Shown in pieces: positions 7,530-16,978 of a stretch of 64,000 bases of DNA. The number at the start of each line of letters is the position of its first letter. The first letter of the stretch is position 1. This DNA comes from Bog-756 sp963725275 (GTDB taxonomy: Bacteria > Actinomycetota > Acidimicrobiia > Acidimicrobiales > RAAP-2), in NCBI GenBank assembly GCA_963725275.1, contig CAVRXS010000005.1, forward strand, positions 1 to 64,000, in the 5' to 3' direction. The notes below the pieces were generated by a model. The model did not search any database, was not told the origin of the DNA, and saw only the letters and a program-made list of their open reading frames with translations. The position numbers and the translations under genes are program-made.

Positions 7530-8237
7530 ATGCACAAAGGCATCCCGGTTGCAACAGCTCTGGACGAGGTTGACGAAGACGACCGGGTCTCGGCCATTGC
7601 CCGGCTCCATGACCTGTTCAGCGCCGGAGAGTTGTCGCATGAGTGCTTCTCCGGAGTACTGGAGCAGGTCTTCGCCGCTCCCAGTCACGCCGATCTCGAG
7701 AGAGCAATGTTGGCGCTTCCAGCGCTGGTCCGGCTCACACCTTCCTCTCGGCGGCTGGCCAAACCGATCGTATTGCAAGCTGCAGATGGCGACATCCGGC
7801 TGGGCTCTGGCTGGCAGTTGGCCGCTGACACAACCATCAGGACCGGCGTCGGGACGTCTCAGGTCGATCTCACCGTTGCCAGCTGGGACACCCATCACAT
7901 CAACCTTCGCCTGGAGACATGGGGTTCGATCGAGGTTCTCGTCCCCGAAGGAGTGGCCGTGCAGATGGTCGGCGGCTCAGGAAGCGTCGATCTCGAGTCG
8001 CTGTCGGCACCTGTTCCTGGCGGACCGGTATTGCGGATTTCCATATCCGGTCCAACCGGGGTGATCAGGATACGCCACCCCAGGGAACGCAACGGCGGAC
8101 GGTTCACGCGTTGGAGGCGACGGCACAGCACAGGCAGCCCAAGTTCTGGGAGTCAGACCACGTCCTTCCGACCACCGTTCTCGAATAGTCGAGATGGTCG
8201 CATCCGATCTCTGGCTGCGCAGGGGCATAGCCGGTAG
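7530..8237 (+). CDS. DUF1707-like protein with C-terminal LiaF-like domain
   Basis: About 235 residues, no membrane helix seen. The segment RVSAIARLHDLFSAGELSH followed by ECFSGVLEQVFAAPSHADLERAML has the DUF1707/SHOCT-like pattern of a short helical domain that reads RLxxAxxxGRLxxxEFxERxxxAxxA. The second half (GDIRLGSGWQLAADTTIRTG, LETWGSIEVLVPEGVAVQM) resembles the beta-helical C-terminal domain of LiaF-type cell-envelope stress proteins. ATG 7530 is chosen as the start next to the domain; TTG 7470 in the same frame would add 20 residues. The last 50 residues are basic and low in complexity. Confidence 0.6.
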   Translation: MHKGIPVATALDEVDEDDRVSAIARLHDLFSAGELSHECFSGVLEQVFAAPSHADLERAMLALPALVRLTPSSRRLAKPIVLQAADGDIRLGSGWQLAADTTIRTGVGTSQVDLTVASWDTHHINLRLETWGSIEVLVPEGVAVQMVGGSGSVDLESLSAPVPGGPVLRISISGPTGVIRIRHPRERNGGRFTRWRRRHSTGSPSSGSQTTSFRPPFSNSRDGRIRSLAAQGHSR

Positions 8238-8276
8238 AGTTCGCGCCACGACAGCTCCAAGGGGGTCCGCTCCAAA

Positions 8277-8945
8277 ATGGTTGTGCTGATCATCGTCATT
8301 GTCATCGTCGTGTTGCTCGTCCTCGGTCTGTGGGCCGCCTTTAACGGCCTCGTCAAGAAACGCAATCGGACCCAAGAGGCGTGGTCCGAGATCGACGTCG
8401 AGCTCAAGCGCCGCCACGACCTCATCCCCAACCTGGTGTCAACGGTACAGGGCTATGCCGCACACGAGCAGGGAACCTTCGAGGCGGTCACCCAGGCCCG
8501 GGCCAACGCCGTCACTGCGGGAGCGACTGGCGACCCGAACCAAATCGCCCCCGCTGAGAACGCTCTGTCCGGGACGCTTCGCTCGCTCTTCGCAGTCGCC
8601 GAGAACTACCCACAGCTACGGGCCGTCGAGAGCTTCCTCCAACTACAAGAGACGTTGACTGCCACCGAGGACAAGCTTGAGTATGCCCGTCGCTACTACA
8701 ACACCAGCGCCCGGGACTACAACATCGGGCTACAGACGTTTCCGCGCAACCTGATCGCGGGGCCCTTCGGCTTCAAGGCGGTGGCTTTTTTTGCTACCGA
8801 CGAGGAGGACCGCGCCGTTCCCCAGGTGAAGTTCTCTGGTCCCGACCCGGCTGCTGCCAGCCCTGGACCCTCTGGACCCCCCCTCGCTGGTGGCTCCGAG
8901 GGACTTCCGCCCAGCGCCGCCGAGGGACCGCCGCCAGCCAGCTGA
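8277..8945 (+). CDS. lemA: LemA family membrane protein
   Basis: 222 residues. One N-terminal membrane helix (VLIIVIVIVVLLVLGLW) is followed by the LemA domain: FNGLVKKRNRTQEAWSEID, VELKRRHDLIPNLVSTV, YPQLRAVESFLQLQ and YARRYYNTSARDYN. A Pro/Ala/Gly-rich tail of about 45 residues follows. LemA proteins are helical-bundle membrane proteins that often accompany HtpX-like proteases, and the htpX-like gene lies convergently 26 bases downstream. Molecular role unknown. Confidence 0.93.
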   Translation: MVVLIIVIVIVVLLVLGLWAAFNGLVKKRNRTQEAWSEIDVELKRRHDLIPNLVSTVQGYAAHEQGTFEAVTQARANAVTAGATGDPNQIAPAENALSGTLRSLFAVAENYPQLRAVESFLQLQETLTATEDKLEYARRYYNTSARDYNIGLQTFPRNLIAGPFGFKAVAFFATDEEDRAVPQVKFSGPDPAAASPGPSGPPLAGGSEGLPPSAAEGPPPAS

Positions 8946-8971
8946 GACAATCGAGTGGGCTGCGCGGTCGG

Positions 8972-9943
8972 TCAGACCGACTGGCCCGCGGCGAGCTTCT
9001 CGAGTTCGGCGATCCGCACCTCGATGGGAGGGTGGGTGTCATAGAGGCGGTGATACCAGGCATCGTGGTGCTGCAACGGATCGTCGATGCACATCGCCGC
9101 AGTGGCGTGGTTCATCTTCTTGAATGGCTTGTCGTTTTGCTGCAGCTTCTTGAGGGCGCTCAACAACCCTGCTGGGTTTCGGGTGAGCTCGACACCGCTC
9201 ACGTCGGCCAGCGATTCGCGCCGCCGTGAGAGCGCCAGTCGAATGAGTGGGCCGAAGATGAAACCGACGACGGCGAGGAGCGCTCCGGCAGCGAAGATCA
9301 CGATAACGAGCTGGTTCCCCTGACCGCTTCCCCGTCCGCCACCGGCAAAGAATGCGCTCCGCCACAGGATGCTGGCCAGGAGGGCAGCCATACCGATCAT
9401 GGTGCCCACGATCAGCAGGAGACGGATGTCATGGTTCTTGATGTGGCTCATCTCGTGGCCGGTGACGCCCTCGAGCTCTTCGCGGTTCATGATGGACAGC
9501 AGCCCTGTGGTGAAGGTGATGGCTGCCTTGTCCGGACTGATGCCGGTGGCGAATGCGTTCGGCGAAGGGTCGTTGATCACGTACACGGCTGGCTTGGGGA
9601 TCCCCTCGCCGATGGCTAAGGCCTCGACCAGATTGTGCAATTGGGGATACTGCCCCGGGTCGGCGGGCACGGCACCCGAGACTCGGAGCACCAGCGCTGC
9701 CCCGGAATTCAAGGAATAGAGGATCCCACAGAGGGCCAGGAGACCAGCGATCACCATACCGATGATGACCGGGGTCCAGCCGTAGTTGGTTGGTGGGGTG
9801 GGAGCGAACCCATTGTTGGCCGAGTGACGGTAGAGGGCTTTGAAAAGAAATCCGCAGGCGGCACCGATGGCCAGCCAGACCACGAAGAACAGAAAGATGA
9901 AGATGACGCTGCGTCGCTTGTTGCTAGCGATCTCGCTGTACAC
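8972..9943 (-). CDS. htpX: M48-family zinc metalloprotease, HtpX-like
   Basis: 323-residue membrane protease for quality control of membrane proteins. The zinc-binding motif is in VTGHEMSHIKNHD, with the third ligand Glu in SRRRESLADVSGVEL. Four hydrophobic segments are present: two near the N-terminus (SVIFIFLFFVVWLAIGAA, VIIGMVIAGLLALCGI) and two after the HEMSH motif, the HtpX topology. Start GTG at 9943 is chosen because conserved sequence begins YSEIASNKRRSV right after it and AGGA lies eight bases upstream; the longer open frame to 10147 has no similarity. Convergent with lemA. A GTCGGTC/GACCGAC inverted repeat (8966-8980) overlaps the stop. Confidence 0.92.
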   Translation of the reverse strand: MYSEIASNKRRSVIFIFLFFVVWLAIGAACGFLFKALYRHSANNGFAPTPPTNYGWTPVIIGMVIAGLLALCGILYSLNSGAALVLRVSGAVPADPGQYPQLHNLVEALAIGEGIPKPAVYVINDPSPNAFATGISPDKAAITFTTGLLSIMNREELEGVTGHEMSHIKNHDIRLLLIVGTMIGMAALLASILWRSAFFAGGGRGSGQGNQLVIVIFAAGALLAVVGFIFGPLIRLALSRRRESLADVSGVELTRNPAGLLSALKKLQQNDKPFKKMNHATAAMCIDDPLQHHDAWYHRLYDTHPPIEVRIAELEKLAAGQSV

Positions 9944-10392
9944 GTGCCGAATCCTATGGCATCGGAAGTGCCCCGACCCTGGAGCAGCCGGCCGGGCCGG
10001 CATCATTTCATCCGGATCCTCGTCGGCCCTCCTTTCGATCTCCCGAGGTCTGTCATAGGAAAAGCAAAGTTCGGGACCTCGTCCGGCCAGGTTCAGCTTC
10101 TCCAGCGCACTGATCGCTCGATTGAATCCGGACACTCCGAGGGGCAACGAGACGGAGGTTCACACATAATCGATCTGCGCTTTCCGACGGCGCCATTCGG
10201 AACTCATCACTAGGGGCCGGGATCTGCCGAGTTGATCGCCGATGAGCCCTCTCGGAGCATCTCGTCGTTGAACTCGTGAGGAGCACGGATGATGCCATTC
10301 CGGCTCGCAACGAAGATCGCCGCAGCTCGTGGGCAGGTCCTGGGGCCGATCGTGCCACCATGCCGTATTGGAGGGGCGAAGGGAGGAAATAC
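9944..10392. other. Intergenic region between htpX and the sortase gene
   Basis: About 450 bases between divergent genes. I see no convincing gene on either strand. It should hold both promoters; the only clear signals are AGGA before the GTG of htpX and GGGAGG (10381-10386) before the sortase gene. Confidence 0.5.
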
Positions 10393-11757
10393 TTGGGGGT
10401 GATGGCGAGCCCGTGGGAGACCCGACCGCGGAAGGCGCCGGTGCCCGTGCCGGAGCTGCACCTGGCGGCTCCCGTCCCGGAGCTGCCCGTCGGTTCCTAC
10501 ACCGAGCTCCCGTTCGCCCTCGCGCAGCCGGGTCGGTCCGGGCCCGACCGCACGAGAGCCACCGGGCCCCGTCCGGGAACCCACTCCGCCCACTCCGGCA
10601 GGTCGCCGGCGCGGATGGCCGCGTACGTGGTGGCCGTCGTGTCGATGCTCTGCGGCGTCGCCTTGGGTGCCCACGTGTTCCTCTTCTACCAGCACTCCAT
10701 CCGTACCGGGACGGCCCTCATCCACTCGGAGGAGCGGTCGGCGGCCCACGCCCGAGCGGTCGGTGCCTGCGTGTCCCAACTCCCCCCGTCGGTCACGGGC
10801 GCCGCCGGTGGTGCCGATGACTCCCCGGGTCCCGCCCTGGCCGCCGCGGCTCCCTCGGGTGGGACCGCGACATCGCTGCCTACCGCCTACGCCCTACTCG
10901 CGGCGCCCTCGATCGGACTCTTGGCCCCGGTAGTCGACGGGGTGGGGGGGAGCCAGCTGAGTGTGGCGGTGGGGCACGTCCCGGCCAGCTCGTGGCCGGG
11001 CTCACCGGGCACATCGGTGCTGGCCGCCCACGACGTCACCTGGTTCAGCCGTATCGAGCAGCTCGAGCCGGGGAACACCGTGTCGGTGGTCACGCCGTGC
11101 CGGACCTTCGACTACACGGTGGTCGATCACAGCGTGGTGTCGGCCGGCTCCCCGATTGTGCAGACCAGTGCCGAGCAGTTGGTACTCATCACCTGCTACC
11201 CGCTTGACGCCCTCTTCCTCACCTCGCAGCGGTACGTGCTCGACGCCACGCTCACCCGCGTGGTCGATGCCGGTTCGCCGACCAGAGCGGTAGCCCCGGG
11301 GGCGGCCCCCGTGGTGCCGGCGCCAGCGGCTCTCGCTGCCCAAGGACTGGACTTGGGCCAGAATCCGGCCCCGCTGGGCACGCTGTCAGTCACCGGGTCG
11401 CCGGCCGTCGCGTGGCAGGAGAGCGCGGCACCGCTCGACGACGAGGCCGCCGTTCTCGAGCTCTATTTCGCCGCGGAAAGGGCGGCCGAGCAGAACCAAC
11501 CGTCGTGGTGGGCGGCGATCGCACCGACCGTGCCGTTCTCGGCCGCAGCGCCGCTGGTCGGGGCGCAGATCACCTACAACAACAGCGACTTCGACCCGTC
11601 GCTCGACGTCGTCGGCGCCGTGATGACGGGATCGTCGCTGGCCACGGAGCCCGTGCTGGCTGGGGACCGGGCTGCCGGCCTGTACCGGATCTCCATGCAG
11701 GCCGAGGTCGACAGTGGCAACCTGCTTCTCACCGGGTGGACGATGACGCCGGCCTGA
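10393..11757 (+). CDS. Sortase-family transpeptidase, membrane anchored
   Basis: About 454 residues. After a Pro-rich cytoplasmic leader comes one membrane helix (AAYVVAVVSMLCGVALGAHVF), so the active domain is outside. The sortase fold is marked by IGLLAPVVDGV, the catalytic His in SVLAAHDVTWF (about residue 213), the Cys in LVLITCYPLD (about 268) and the Arg in SQRYVLDA (about 280). Unusually, about 160 residues follow the sortase domain, ending in a segment that may be a separate beta-rich domain. TTG 10393 has the best-spaced GGGAGG; GTG 10399 and ATG 10402 are alternatives. It faces the surface-protein operon, whose products are its likely partners. Confidence 0.85.
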   Translation: MGVMASPWETRPRKAPVPVPELHLAAPVPELPVGSYTELPFALAQPGRSGPDRTRATGPRPGTHSAHSGRSPARMAAYVVAVVSMLCGVALGAHVFLFYQHSIRTGTALIHSEERSAAHARAVGACVSQLPPSVTGAAGGADDSPGPALAAAAPSGGTATSLPTAYALLAAPSIGLLAPVVDGVGGSQLSVAVGHVPASSWPGSPGTSVLAAHDVTWFSRIEQLEPGNTVSVVTPCRTFDYTVVDHSVVSAGSPIVQTSAEQLVLITCYPLDALFLTSQRYVLDATLTRVVDAGSPTRAVAPGAAPVVPAPAALAAQGLDLGQNPAPLGTLSVTGSPAVAWQESAAPLDDEAAVLELYFAAERAAEQNQPSWWAAIAPTVPFSAAAPLVGAQITYNNSDFDPSLDVVGAVMTGSSLATEPVLAGDRAAGLYRISMQAEVDSGNLLLTGWTMTPA

Positions 11758-11778
11758 CGCGTCGGTCGGCCCCGACCG

Positions 11779-11794
11779 GTCGGCGAACGCCGAC
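11779..11794. terminator. Hairpin between convergent sortase and DUF2079 genes
   Basis: GTCGGCGAACGCCGAC is a perfect inverted repeat in the 61-base gap between two convergent stops. There is no T-tract, so a bidirectional terminator role is only a guess. Confidence 0.35.
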
Positions 11795-11818
11795 TACCGG
11801 GTACCGGGGCTGCTGCGC

Positions 11819-13861
11819 TCATCCCCGGTCGGGCTGCATCTCGAGGGTGTAGACGTTCACCGGCCCGGTGCCCGGCGTCCACACCCGGAGCTCGATCCGG
11901 TCGGCCGATCCGGGAGTCCCTCCCGGAAGGAAGTCGAACGGCCCCCATCCGGAGAAGGGCACGTCGCCGCCCCGCTCGGTGACCCGCACCACCGACTGGA
12001 CGGCCAACTGGCCGTTGGTCGCGGGCACGTCGGTCCGCCCGAGCAGCACGTTCTTGGTGGAGTCCCATGTCTCCACCTCGGTGGGCACGGAGGCGTCCAT
12101 GGTCACCGTGGTGCGGTAGGTGCCGGGCAGGAGGTTCCAGTTGGCGCCGAAGGTCACATATCCCGGGCTGGACCCGTCGACCGCCATGTTCCAGGTGTAG
12201 GAGGGCCCGTCCAACAGCCTCCGTCCGGTGCTGGTCTGCACGGCCCAGGCCGGTTCGGTGGGAGAGGGGGAGAAGGTCACCGTGTCCGCACCGCCAACCC
12301 GGGGCAGCCGGAACAGCCAGACACCATCGGCACTGGACAGCAGTGTGGCGTGGAGCGGCCCCGCGAGCTGGCCGATCATCGACAGCTGGAGCTCGACGCT
12401 GGCCGTCTCGATGCCAGCGTAGGGAACGAGCACGAAGTAGGTGTCGGCGGTGTGCAAGGGGAATCGGGCGATGCCGCCCGCCACGTCGTAGAGCCACTGC
12501 CGGTCGGCGAGCCGTCCGATGACCCCCTGGGATGCCACGACCTCGGCGTCCGGCGGGATCATCGAGTCGACCCGGTCGAGGGCCGAGGCGGTGGCCGGCG
12601 GGGTGCGCAGCCACTGGACCGGCACCTGGGGGATCCACACGACCCCCCAGACGAGGGCGTTGACGGCGATCACGGCGGCCAGGGTCAACGGCAGCCGGGG
12701 CGAGCGCAGCCACCTCGTCCCGGCCCGGGGGAGGTGGGTGGCCACCCACCCGTGCCACAGCTGTCGGGTGATCGAGGCCAGGACGAGGACGGTCAGCGGG
12801 GCGGTGAACAGGAGGACGCCGAAGTTCTCGTAGGCGATCGATCGGAGGGAGGCGCCCTGGCCGGAACCGCTCTCGAACAGGACGAGGACGGGCAGCGCGG
12901 CGAGGGGGCTGAACAGTCCGAGGCCACCCGAGCTCACCGCGTAGGCCCACAGGTCGGCGCGGGCCTGCCACAGTTGTCCCACCACCCGCAATGGGTGAAG
13001 GAGGAAGCCCCGGGCCAGGCCCCCGACCCCCAGGTGGCCCGTGCCCGAGGACCTGCCGAGATAGCCGTAGTGCTTGACGAAGCTGGAGCCCTGCCCGCCG
13101 CCGAGGAGGCTGACCAGCACGAACCACCCGGCCCCGACAGCCAGCAGCGCCGCCCCGCGCCGGCGCGAGGCTCGTCCGGCCAGGATTCCCCCGATCCCCA
13201 CGGCAGCCAGGTAGGTGCCGGCGATGTCGCCGCAGGCCAGGCAGAGCCCCACCCACAGGGCGAGCCATCCGGTCCGGCCGCGGATCATCTCGCGACAGGC
13301 CAGCATCGCGAAGCAGGCGGCGCCCACCGACTGGTAGTGGAAGTCGAACGAGATGCTGTCGTAGATCCACGGGTTGGCCACCAGCAGCAGGGTGACCAGG
13401 CCGACCGCCGCCCACGGGGCCAGGCGGTCCGGCCAGCTGGGCCTCCGGACGGCATCGACCACCAGGTAGAGGGCACCGATCTCGCCACCGAACACCATCA
13501 GGTCCTGGATCCACAGGGGCCACAGTCCGCCGCCCCACAGCCGCGAGAGGAGGGCCAGCGGCCAGTCGATCAGTTCGAAGTGGTCCTGCCAGAAGTAGCG
13601 GTTGACCACCGACACGTAGGGGTCGAGGTGACCGTGGGCGATGCCCCACCACGCCTGGTACCGGATGGCGTAGTCCCAGGTGGCGCCCCAGCGGGTGTAG
13701 AGGAGGGTGCTCCACAGCACCATGCCGACGAGCTGGAGGCCGAACACCAGCCAGGCTACGCGGATGGCCAACTCGAGGCGTTTGTCGCGGCCGGGGACGT
13801 CGATCGACGGGACGATCACCGGTGTGCGGACCGGGCGCTCGGCCAGGGCCGTGGCCGTCAC
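11819..13861 (-). CDS. DUF2079-domain polytopic membrane protein
   Basis: 680 residues. The N-terminal 400 hold about ten hydrophobic segments and the DUF2079 signature region: LLYTRWGATWDYAIRYQAWW, HLDPYVSVVNRYFWQDHFEL and an FHYQ-type loop (SISFDFHYQSVGAACFAM). The C-terminal 230 residues are soluble and beta-rich (WNLLPGTYRTTVTMD), probably outside the cell. DUF2079 proteins resemble GT-C glycosyltransferases but have no proven activity. GTG 13861 overlaps the stop of the upstream gene as GTGA, so the pair is translationally coupled. The open frame upstream of this start is only a GC-rich shadow. Confidence 0.88.
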   Translation of the reverse strand: MTATALAERPVRTPVIVPSIDVPGRDKRLELAIRVAWLVFGLQLVGMVLWSTLLYTRWGATWDYAIRYQAWWGIAHGHLDPYVSVVNRYFWQDHFELIDWPLALLSRLWGGGLWPLWIQDLMVFGGEIGALYLVVDAVRRPSWPDRLAPWAAVGLVTLLLVANPWIYDSISFDFHYQSVGAACFAMLACREMIRGRTGWLALWVGLCLACGDIAGTYLAAVGIGGILAGRASRRRGAALLAVGAGWFVLVSLLGGGQGSSFVKHYGYLGRSSGTGHLGVGGLARGFLLHPLRVVGQLWQARADLWAYAVSSGGLGLFSPLAALPVLVLFESGSGQGASLRSIAYENFGVLLFTAPLTVLVLASITRQLWHGWVATHLPRAGTRWLRSPRLPLTLAAVIAVNALVWGVVWIPQVPVQWLRTPPATASALDRVDSMIPPDAEVVASQGVIGRLADRQWLYDVAGGIARFPLHTADTYFVLVPYAGIETASVELQLSMIGQLAGPLHATLLSSADGVWLFRLPRVGGADTVTFSPSPTEPAWAVQTSTGRRLLDGPSYTWNMAVDGSSPGYVTFGANWNLLPGTYRTTVTMDASVPTEVETWDSTKNVLLGRTDVPATNGQLAVQSVVRVTERGGDVPFSGWGPFDFLPGGTPGSADRIELRVWTPGTGPVNVYTLEMQPDRG

Positions 13862-16057
13862 GGGGACGACCCGAACCGGATGGGCACGATCTCGGAGTAC
13901 CCGTAGGGATAGAACTGGTTCGCGTTGACCAGGTTCGCCTCGAAGTACACCGGGTCCATCCCCGCTTGGGTCCCGCGCACGGTGAAGGTGGCAACCCCCT
14001 GGTTGTTGGTGAAGGCGACCACCGGGGTCTGGCCGATCTGGCCCTGGTTGATGACGGCCTGGCCGAAGACCAGGCCCTGTTGCCCGTAGATGACCTGACC
14101 GAGGTAGACCGGCTCGTTGGCCAGGTGGACCGGACGGTTGATCTTGTCGAGGATCTCGGCGCGGAGCACGACGGTCTGGCCGAGCGGCACGATCCCGTCG
14201 ACGGCGTTCGGGTCGATGTTGAGGTGGTAGGTCGTGGGGAGGTACGGGCGGCTGCTCGAGACCGTGGCAGGCGAGGCGGAAAAGGCAACCACCTGGAACC
14301 CGCCGGTGATCGGCGGCTGGGCGAAGAAGTTGGGGGCCAGCAGCGTGTAGTGGGCCTGTGCCCCGGCGGGCAGGGTCGTCGGGCCGCTGCCCACCGCCCA
14401 GAAGGCGGTCAGCTGCCCACCGCTCTCCACGGTGAACGCCGGCGCTTCGCTCCGGCCGGAGTGGTTGACCACGTTCACCCCGATCTCGACCACGGTGGCG
14501 AGTTGCCCGGTGGTACGTACGGAGGTGATGGCAACGGCCAGGGGCGGGCCGGACGCAAAGATGGCGCCCACGGCTATTCCGGAGCACGCCACCATGCCGG
14601 CCACCAGCCATCGCACGTGGCGCCACAGGGCGGGGGCCGGTGCGCCCGCTGCCACCGCGCCGGTTGGTCGGACCGAGGTGGCGGCCACCAGCGCGGCGGG
14701 TAACAGGGTGACCAGGTAGCTGCCGAACGATCGGGCGGAAAAGAAGAGCACTACCGCCGGGCAGACCACCGCCCACGCCTTCAACGCCGGGTAGGTGGCG
14801 ATGTAGACGACCAGCAGGGCGACGAACACCACGATCAGCGCGACGGTGTACGCCGCGAGCGAGCCGCCGCCCAGGCCGAGGTAGAGCGTGAGCCCCACGA
14901 GCCCCTGACCGGCGGGCACCGTGTGGCTGGCGATGGGGGTGAGCACGCCGGACAGCCATGCACGAGGCGACAGCGCGATGAACCACAGGTTCGGAACGAG
15001 GAAGGCGCCGATGGCGATGGCCAGGTAGCGGCCGGCGGTGCGGGTCGCGGCGCCCACCCCGCCCAGACGTCGCGCCTCGAGTGCGACTCCGGCCACGAGG
15101 AAGGGCAGTACCAGCCAGGGAGTCTGCTTCACGGCCATGGCCAGACCGAGGAGGAGTGGGCCGCGCCAGGCCGCCGGGCCCCGAGTGGTCGCAAACCGGT
15201 CCCAGCGGTAGACGGCCCCGATCAGCAGCGGGACGAAGAGGGCGTCGGTCACCCCTCCGACCGCGTAGCTGATGTAGACGGAGAAACTGCCGACGACGAT
15301 GGCCAACGGCCGGAGCGGACGGGGCAAGAGGACGAAGGTGAGCACCACCCCGCCGGCCCAGGCCAGGACGTTGATGCCCACGGCCAGCTGGCTCGACCAC
15401 CCGACGATCAGGAAGGGCACATACAGGAGGAAGGAGAGCGAGGGATACGAGAGGGAGGTCACGGTGTGGCCGTTGAGGAGGAAGGTGTAGCCGTCGGGGG
15501 AGACGTGGAAGAGCGAGAACGCCTGGGCCATCGAGTGGGTATAGGGATTCATCCCGTGCCGGACCAGCTGGGCGGCGTACTGGTCGAAGGCGATCTCGTC
15601 GGTGCCGTAGGCGGGCGACGACAACACCTGGAGGTAGGCCCACAGCAGGAAGGCCCCGATACTGAGACCGAGCGTGGCTCCGGCCAGGGCTCGGGCCGTC
15701 GGGGGCTGCACCGGACCGCGGGTGCCAGACGGCCACGATGGTCCCGAGTCCCCAGAAGCCGAGGACGACCACGGCCAGGCTGATGATCGGGTAGATGTCG
15801 ACGTACCCGAACAGCTGGAACCCCCACAGGAGCACGGTCATGCCGGCCACCGTCCACCAGGCTCGGGCAGCGGAGGACAGCACCGGCCTCGCGTCGCGGA
15901 GATCGACCGGGGGCCCGTCCCACTCGGGCACCCTCCTCGGCGGCCGGTCCGGCCGGGTGACGCCGGGTGTGAAGGATCCGGTCTCCATGTCCCGGTCCGT
16001 TACCCTCACCGAGGGAATCTGCCCCGGTTCCAGACCGGAAGCGTCGGGCGGGACCAT
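13858..16057 (-). CDS. GT-C-like polytopic membrane glycosyltransferase, one frame change
   Basis: Membrane enzyme of about 730 residues read across a frame change near 15711-15725. The first part (from ATG 16057, two membrane segments, ending IVAVWHPR) and the main part (from VQPPTARALAGATLG) fit together as one protein; a separate GTG start at 15711 is the alternative. The first loop after helix 3 has acidic residues in SSPAYGTDEIAFDQYAAQLV and GMNPYTHSM, the pattern of GT-C enzymes of the mannosyltransferase/ArnT type that use polyprenyl-phosphate sugars. About 12 helices are followed by a 250-residue beta-rich extracellular part. ATG 16057 overlaps the preceding stop as TGATG. Confidence 0.75.
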
Positions 16058-16974
16058 CAGGGGGCGATCGCGTATACCTGGATGTTGCCGACGGTCGGGG
16101 TCCCTACCAGCACGTAGAGGCTGCCTCCGTCGGGCGAGACCTGGACGGCCACCGCGTCGTCGGGGGCGGGAAGGACCCCCTTCTGGCTCTCGGTGGCTAC
16201 GTGGATGACCCCGACGTTGGCGCCGGCTCCCACGCTGTTCAGCACGTAGAGCGTGGATCCGCTGGTGGACACGGCCAACGCGATCGGGTGTTGGCCCACC
16301 GGGTAGCTGGCGGTGACCGCTCCCGACCCGATGGTGATCTGGTTCAACTTGCCCCCCGACCCCAGGGCGAAGAGGGTCTGGCCGGTCGGGTCCACTGCGA
16401 TGGCCACGGTGTCGAGCGGCACCGGCACCGTGGCCGAGGTCCTGTCCGTCTGGGAGTTGACCAGGGTGACGCTGGCCGAGCTGTTGGTCCCGTTGAGGAT
16501 GTAGAAGGTCGTGCCATCGGCACCCGCATAGACGTCCTTGACCGGCGCACCGATGGGCACGCTGGCCACCAGGGCGCCGGAGGCGCCGTTTCGGAGCTCG
16601 ACCGCTCCGGTGTGTGCGGTCGCGACCCCGACCCCGATCACGCCTGACGAGGACTGGCCGATCGAGTCGGCACCCGCCGTCTCGGGGATGATCTGGCCGA
16701 TCGAGCCGGTGGTCAGGTTGAGCTGTTGGATGTCGGCAGAGTCGCCCACCCTGGCCAGGAGCCACATGAAGCCGTCGGGCTGGGGCTGGCCGCCGTCCGT
16801 CAGCCCGGCAGGCCCGGGGAAGGTCCTGGTGGGCTTCACCGTGTTCGTGGCGCCGGCCGTCGTGGTGGTGCCTGCCGACGAGGCTCCGCCGCACGCGGCG
16901 AGGAGTGACGCGGCGGCGACGAAGGCGAGTACCAGCAGCGACCCCCGTGTGGTGGGAGGCAGGTGGTCCGACAA
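16057..16974 (-). CDS. YVTN-repeat beta-propeller lipoprotein
   Basis: About 305 residues. A signal peptide with lipobox (VAAASLLAACGG) predicts a lipid-anchored surface protein, followed by a short Thr-rich linker. The body consists of repeats such as VAIAVDPTGQTLFALGSGG, IALAVSTSGSTLYVLNS and VAVQVSPDGGSLYVLVG, the YVTN/NHL-type propeller blade. The TTG at 16974 is the only start placing the signal peptide correctly; no good ribosome binding site is seen, and coupling to the preceding gene (stop at 16979) is likely. Propellers of this kind usually bind proteins or sugars rather than catalyse. Confidence 0.8.
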   Translation of the reverse strand: MSDHLPPTTRGSLLVLAFVAAASLLAACGGASSAGTTTTAGATNTVKPTRTFPGPAGLTDGGQPQPDGFMWLLARVGDSADIQQLNLTTGSIGQIIPETAGADSIGQSSSGVIGVGVATAHTGAVELRNGASGALVASVPIGAPVKDVYAGADGTTFYILNGTNSSASVTLVNSQTDRTSATVPVPLDTVAIAVDPTGQTLFALGSGGKLNQITIGSGAVTASYPVGQHPIALAVSTSGSTLYVLNSVGAGANVGVIHVATESQKGVLPAPDDAVAVQVSPDGGSLYVLVGTPTVGNIQVYAIAP

Positions 16975-16978
16975 GGGG

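Noticed and set aside
8966..8980. Terminator between lemA and htpX
   Set aside because: GTCGGTC/GACCGAC has almost no loop, lies over the htpX stop codon and has no T-tract; too weak to list.
11819..16894. A single 1691-residue protein on the minus strand
   Set aside because: Only its last 680 residues and a short stretch before 15711 match real proteins; the rest is out of frame with the lipoprotein and GT-C-like genes.
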